This document shows, piece by piece, positions 5,272-8,229 of a DNA stretch of 8,229 nucleotides. The stretch spans positions 1-8,229 of the forward strand of contig JACVQI010000090.1 in NCBI GenBank assembly GCA_015661095.1, read 5' to 3'. Source of the stretch: Gammaproteobacteria bacterium (lineage in GTDB: Bacteria > Pseudomonadota > Gammaproteobacteria > Eutrophobiales > Eutrophobiaceae). A program made the translations under genes and the position numbers. Numbering within the stretch: position 1 is the stretch's first letter; each line of letters begins with the position of its first letter. The notes beneath the pieces were generated by a model that was not told where the DNA came from, ran no database searches, and worked only from the letters and a program-made list of their open reading frames with translations.

Positions 5272-7845
5272 ATGTTGAATCTGACTACGAAATTCAGAAC
5301 AGTTATTGCCATAGCGGTTTCAACCAGTATCACAGTGGCTGTTCAGGCACAAAGCACACTGGAGGAGATCGTAGTTACCGCTCAAAAACGCGAGCAAAAC
5401 GTACAAGATGTACCGATAGCTATCACAGCCGTAACAGGGGAAAGCATGGAAGCCAAAGCCATTACGCAGGTCGCGGAAGTCGCTGCCTATGCGCCTAACG
5501 TATACATGGATCCAACCACACCGTTTGGTGCCTCCAACAACATCCTGGCTGCCTATATCCGCGGCATTGGCCAGTCGGATTTTGCTTTTAATCTGGAACC
5601 CGGCGTGGGTGTGTATGTCGATGGTGTTTATATGGCCAGGACCATCGGCGCCAATGTCGATCTGCTGGACGTCGATCGCCTCGAGGTTCTCAAAGGCCCG
5701 CAGGGCACCCTGTTCGGCCGTAATACCATCGGCGGTGCGATTAACGTTATCACCCGGCGTCCTGGGAATGAATTTCAGTGGCGTGGTGAAGTTACAACCG
5801 GTAGTTACAATCGGCTTGATATCAGAGGCGCGGCAGAGGGCGCTCTTATTCAGGACACATTATATGGACTGGTGGCCTTCTCATCGAAGAACCGGGATGG
5901 ATATCAGGAAAACCGGCCTTATCCCGGATTGACATTTAATAATGACGATCGCTCGGATCAGTTTATCCATAAGTACTATGACACCAAGTCGGCCAATGGT
6001 GGTGAGAACCAGGATAATATTCGCGCTAAACTCGTGTGGGACGTGAACGATGATCTGTCAGTCACGTTGACACAGGCGTATAGCACCACTGATGAGGATG
6101 CGACGCCGACCAGTCTGTTATCTTATCAAGACGATCCCACAACGTTTACGCATTTATACGATCTGTGTATCGGTGCTGCTCCAGGGCCGGGCTTGTTTGT
6201 CATACAGAATTTTATACCGCCATGTTTTCAAAACCGTGGAATCAAACCTGGCATACCATCAGTTGGAGCGCCACAATATACGCAGCCTGCCCTGAATGGT
6301 GCCAATCTGGATGCTGATCCAAATAACGACCGCACACCATTTGGTAATAATTTCGGCGGGTTTGGTTCAAATTTTATCACTAATGATCCGGACGTCAGCT
6401 ACGCCAGTGGCCCGAACTTCAGCAAGCTGGAGATACATGACAGCATGGCACATGTCGACTATGACCTTGCCAATGACTGGCATGTGAAATACATCGGCGC
6501 GTTCCGGTATTTACAGTTTAACGCCGGTTTGGACTTCGATTCTTCCCCATTGCCAATGCTCGAGGTCTCTTTCGATACCAAGCAGCAGCAGTGGTCGCAT
6601 GAGTTGCAACTCACCGGTTTGTCCTGGGATGACCGTTGGGAATGGGTAGCCGGTTTTTACTACTTTCATGAGGAAGGCGATCTGACAGATTTCGTGACAT
6701 TCCCCGCCGGCTTCCTGCAGATCTACGGCGAAAACTATTTCGACACGGATGCGATGGCGGTGTTTACTCACAACAATTTCGCCATTAACGACCAATTGAG
6801 CATAACCTTCGGCGTACGCTATACGGATGAAGACAAGGATTTCGAGGGTCGTCAGCGCGACCTGAACATGGTCGGTGTGAATTTGGCACTGCCTGACAAT
6901 TGGGGTTGTGATCCCAATCCCGCGGTTGGCTGTTCACGGAATGCCTGGCCGGATCAAAACGATTTTACCCGTTATTATCCGCTCGGTGTCAATAACAACG
7001 GTTTCAGTGACGTGACACTGCGTGGCGGCGTCGAATATGCATTCAACGATGACGTGATGGCCTATTTCTCCTATGCGGAAGGTTTCAAGAGCGGTGGCTG
7101 GACCACGCGACTGTCCACGCCGCATCTGACTATCGACCCGGCGCCAGTTAGCCCGTTTGTCAATCCTACCAATCAGCTGTCCCTGGCCTTCGACGAGGAG
7201 ACCGCGACCACGTTTGAAATCGGGCTCAAGTCGGAATGGCTGGGTCGGACCCTGCAATTGAATCTGGCCGGATTCTTCACTGAGTATGACAACATTCAGG
7301 TCACCAAACAGGTCGGTCCTTCCCCGGTATTCGACAACGCCGGCGATGGTGAAATCCTGGGTTTCGAAGCGGAAGCACTGTGGCTGGCAACGGAGAACCT
7401 GACCTTTGAGGGCAGCCTTGGCTGGCAGGATGCGGAATACACTTCTATAGATGCAGGTGTGAACAAGGCCAACGGTGTCGATCCGCTCACCACCGCGGAT
7501 AACTGGGTCAACGTACCTGAGTGGGATATTACCCTTGCCGGTACCTATGCTTATCCTTTTAGCAGCGGGGCCGTGCTTGCTTTCCGGACAGACTGGTCGC
7601 ATACCAGCGAACTGGCGAATGACCTTTCCAATACCCCGGTGTTAATGCAGGGTAATGTCGATTATCTTAACGTATCAGCAACTTATACCAATCCAACGGA
7701 TAACTGGGATCTGATTCTGGGAGGTCGGAATATAACCGACGAACGGCACATCATTACCGGGCAGCATCAACCAGCAGCCGGTATGATACTCGGTACCTAC
7801 AATCGACCGGCGGAGTGGTTCCTGACCCTGCGGATCAGAAATTAA
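5272..7845 (+). CDS. TonB-dependent outer-membrane receptor
   Basis: Protein of 857 residues for energised uptake across the outer membrane, driven by TonB-ExbB-ExbD. A signal peptide (1-26, cleavage after VQA) is followed by TonB box EEIVVTAQKR (31-40). The plug domain (about 45-165) has YIRGIGQ (95-101), GVYVDGVYMAR (113-123) and LKGPQGTLFGRNTIGGAINV (140-159). The rest is a 22-strand-type barrel with the characteristic FSYAEGFKSGGW (599-610) and NITDERH (820-826) near the end. Four Cys residues sit in two presumed loops (299 and 318; 546 and 554) and may form disulfides. The last residue is Asn, where outer-membrane proteins usually end in Phe or another aromatic; Trp849 and Phe850 are close by. 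Type: the large group of marine and soil proteobacterial receptors often next to catabolic genes, not classical siderophore receptors. The substrate is unknown. The start is fixed by GGGGGA 6 nt upstream and by the signal peptide. Confidence 0.93.
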   Translation: MLNLTTKFRTVIAIAVSTSITVAVQAQSTLEEIVVTAQKREQNVQDVPIAITAVTGESMEAKAITQVAEVAAYAPNVYMDPTTPFGASNNILAAYIRGIGQSDFAFNLEPGVGVYVDGVYMARTIGANVDLLDVDRLEVLKGPQGTLFGRNTIGGAINVITRRPGNEFQWRGEVTTGSYNRLDIRGAAEGALIQDTLYGLVAFSSKNRDGYQENRPYPGLTFNNDDRSDQFIHKYYDTKSANGGENQDNIRAKLVWDVNDDLSVTLTQAYSTTDEDATPTSLLSYQDDPTTFTHLYDLCIGAAPGPGLFVIQNFIPPCFQNRGIKPGIPSVGAPQYTQPALNGANLDADPNNDRTPFGNNFGGFGSNFITNDPDVSYASGPNFSKLEIHDSMAHVDYDLANDWHVKYIGAFRYLQFNAGLDFDSSPLPMLEVSFDTKQQQWSHELQLTGLSWDDRWEWVAGFYYFHEEGDLTDFVTFPAGFLQIYGENYFDTDAMAVFTHNNFAINDQLSITFGVRYTDEDKDFEGRQRDLNMVGVNLALPDNWGCDPNPAVGCSRNAWPDQNDFTRYYPLGVNNNGFSDVTLRGGVEYAFNDDVMAYFSYAEGFKSGGWTTRLSTPHLTIDPAPVSPFVNPTNQLSLAFDEETATTFEIGLKSEWLGRTLQLNLAGFFTEYDNIQVTKQVGPSPVFDNAGDGEILGFEAEALWLATENLTFEGSLGWQDAEYTSIDAGVNKANGVDPLTTADNWVNVPEWDITLAGTYAYPFSSGAVLAFRTDWSHTSELANDLSNTPVLMQGNVDYLNVSATYTNPTDNWDLILGGRNITDERHIITGQHQPAAGMILGTYNRPAEWFLTLRIRN

Positions 7846-7879
7846 TTCAAGTCTTAAATCTATATTTAGGAGTAAAACA

Positions 7880-7921
7880 GGCATCCCCGGCTGCTAAACC
7901 GGGGATGCCTTTTGTTTTCTT
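7880..7921 (+). terminator. Strong intrinsic terminator after the TonB receptor
   Basis: GGCATCCCCGG (7880-7890) pairs perfectly with CCGGGGATGCC (7899-7909) around an 8-nt loop. It is followed directly by the T-rich tail TTTTGTTTTCTT. It lies about 35 bp after the receptor stop and closes that transcript. The next gene therefore needs its own promoter. Confidence 0.93.
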
Positions 7922-7983
7922 GGCAGGGGACTCTCACATAAAAAGCTTGATACTGGCTGTTCTTTAGTCCGATTGTTTTAAAA

Positions 7984-8013
7984 TTGCAATTTATGTATTA
8001 AAATTCATACAAT
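7984..8013 (+). promoter_or_regulatory. Predicted sigma70 promoter of the downstream gene
   Basis: TTGCAA (7984-7989, four of six) and TACAAT (8008-8013, five of six) are separated by 18 bp. Transcription would start near 8020 and give a leader of about 155 nt to the ATG at 8176. The -35 lies within a 12-bp palindrome AAATTGCAATTT (7981-7992). Confidence 0.5.
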
Positions 8014-8040
8014 AATGATGTATCATAAAGTAGTTATTGT
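8009..8040. promoter_or_regulatory. Operator-like nested dyad over the promoter start region
   Basis: ACAATAA (8009-8015) is a perfect inverted repeat of TTATTGT (8034-8040). Inside it, ATGAT (8015-8019) is a perfect inverted repeat of ATCAT (8022-8026). The site overlaps the predicted -10 box and transcription start, where a repressor dimer would block RNA polymerase. No binding protein can be named. Confidence 0.35.
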
Positions 8041-8041
8041 T

Positions 8042-8148
8042 CCGTAGGGCTACTACGGGAATTCAACAATCAGTTCAGAAGGGGGAACAGATTATTGAAT
8101 GGATGGATTATTTCAGTCATGAAAATAATCCGGGGGGTTTCAATCTGT
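8042..8148 (+). promoter_or_regulatory. Structured 5' leader with three hairpins
   Basis: Three consecutive hairpins can form in the predicted mRNA leader. The first is CCGTAG (8042-8047) with CTACGG (8053-8058). The second has 16-nt arms 8061-8076 and 8085-8100 with 14 of 16 pairs and a purine-rich AGAAGGGG loop. The third is GGATTATTT (8105-8113) with AAATAATCC (8123-8131). The segment ACAGATT (8087-8093) in the second hairpin can instead pair perfectly with AATCTGT (8142-8148), so two folds exclude each other. I do not recognise a known riboswitch class. Confidence 0.45.
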
Positions 8149-8175
8149 ATCTAAAAATCGATGGGGGATATACCT

Positions 8176-8229
8176 ATGAATCACCAAGATAAAGTGGGCA
8201 GTCGTTCTTTGATCGTACTCAAGTCACTG
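8176..8229 (+). CDS. Start of an unidentified gene, cut by the right edge
   Basis: Eighteen codons are visible (MNHQDKVGSRSLIVLKSL) and the frame is open to the last base. A strong ribosome binding site GGGGGA (8163-8168) lies 7 nt before the ATG, nearly the same as that of the TonB receptor gene. The spacing, the predicted promoter and the upstream terminator support a real gene start. The GSRSLIVLKSL stretch faintly resembles the beginning of the DNA-binding domain of IclR-type regulators, which often open with a similar helix, but 18 residues are too few to assign a family. Confidence 0.6.
   Translation, partial: MNHQDKVGSRSLIVLKSL

Noticed and set aside
6934..7602. Minus-strand frame of 222 codons opposite the TonB receptor
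   Set aside because: The plus-strand barrel sequence is well defined through this stretch; the antisense product has no recognisable motif.

Overview
The window looks like a chromosomal segment of a gammaproteobacterium. The evidence is an AvtA-type valine-pyruvate aminotransferase, a SohB-type S49 peptidase, a class II tRNA-Ser(GGA) with encoded CCA, an MsbA-related fused ABC exporter, and several two-hairpin intergenic repeats of a kind scattered through many gammaproteobacterial genomes. The species cannot be named from the sequence.

Left part (1-2022): the 3' two thirds of avtA (+) enters from the left edge and converges on sohB (-). The 75-bp gap between them holds a half copy of the dispersed repeat. 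sohB has a good sigma70-type promoter and is divergent from the next gene. The avtA reading frame lacks about 12 residues that I expect in the family.

Middle (2023-4340): a complete half-size ABC exporter (+) is followed at once by a full dispersed repeat. Next comes a short duplicate of the tRNA promoter and tRNA 5' end, then intact tRNA-Ser(GGA). A perfect 22-bp hairpin starts inside the tRNA CCA end and probably serves as its terminator. A second full repeat follows. This is a small, repeat-rich tRNA region.

Right part (4341-8229): a classical SDR oxidoreductase (+), a TonB-dependent outer-membrane receptor (+) with signal peptide, TonB box and plug, and a strong intrinsic terminator. After a 254-bp AT-rich region beyond the terminator comes the start of another gene (8176, cut by the window edge). 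The SDR and receptor may belong to an uptake-and-oxidation module for a small organic substrate, but the substrate cannot be read from the sequence.

The least ordinary part is 7984-8175. A predicted promoter overlaps a nested dyad and is followed by a roughly 155-nt leader with three consecutive hairpins. One segment of this leader can pair in two mutually exclusive ways, upstream of a strong ribosome binding site. This is the best candidate here for undescribed regulation. I see no CRISPR array, transposase, phage gene or defence system.
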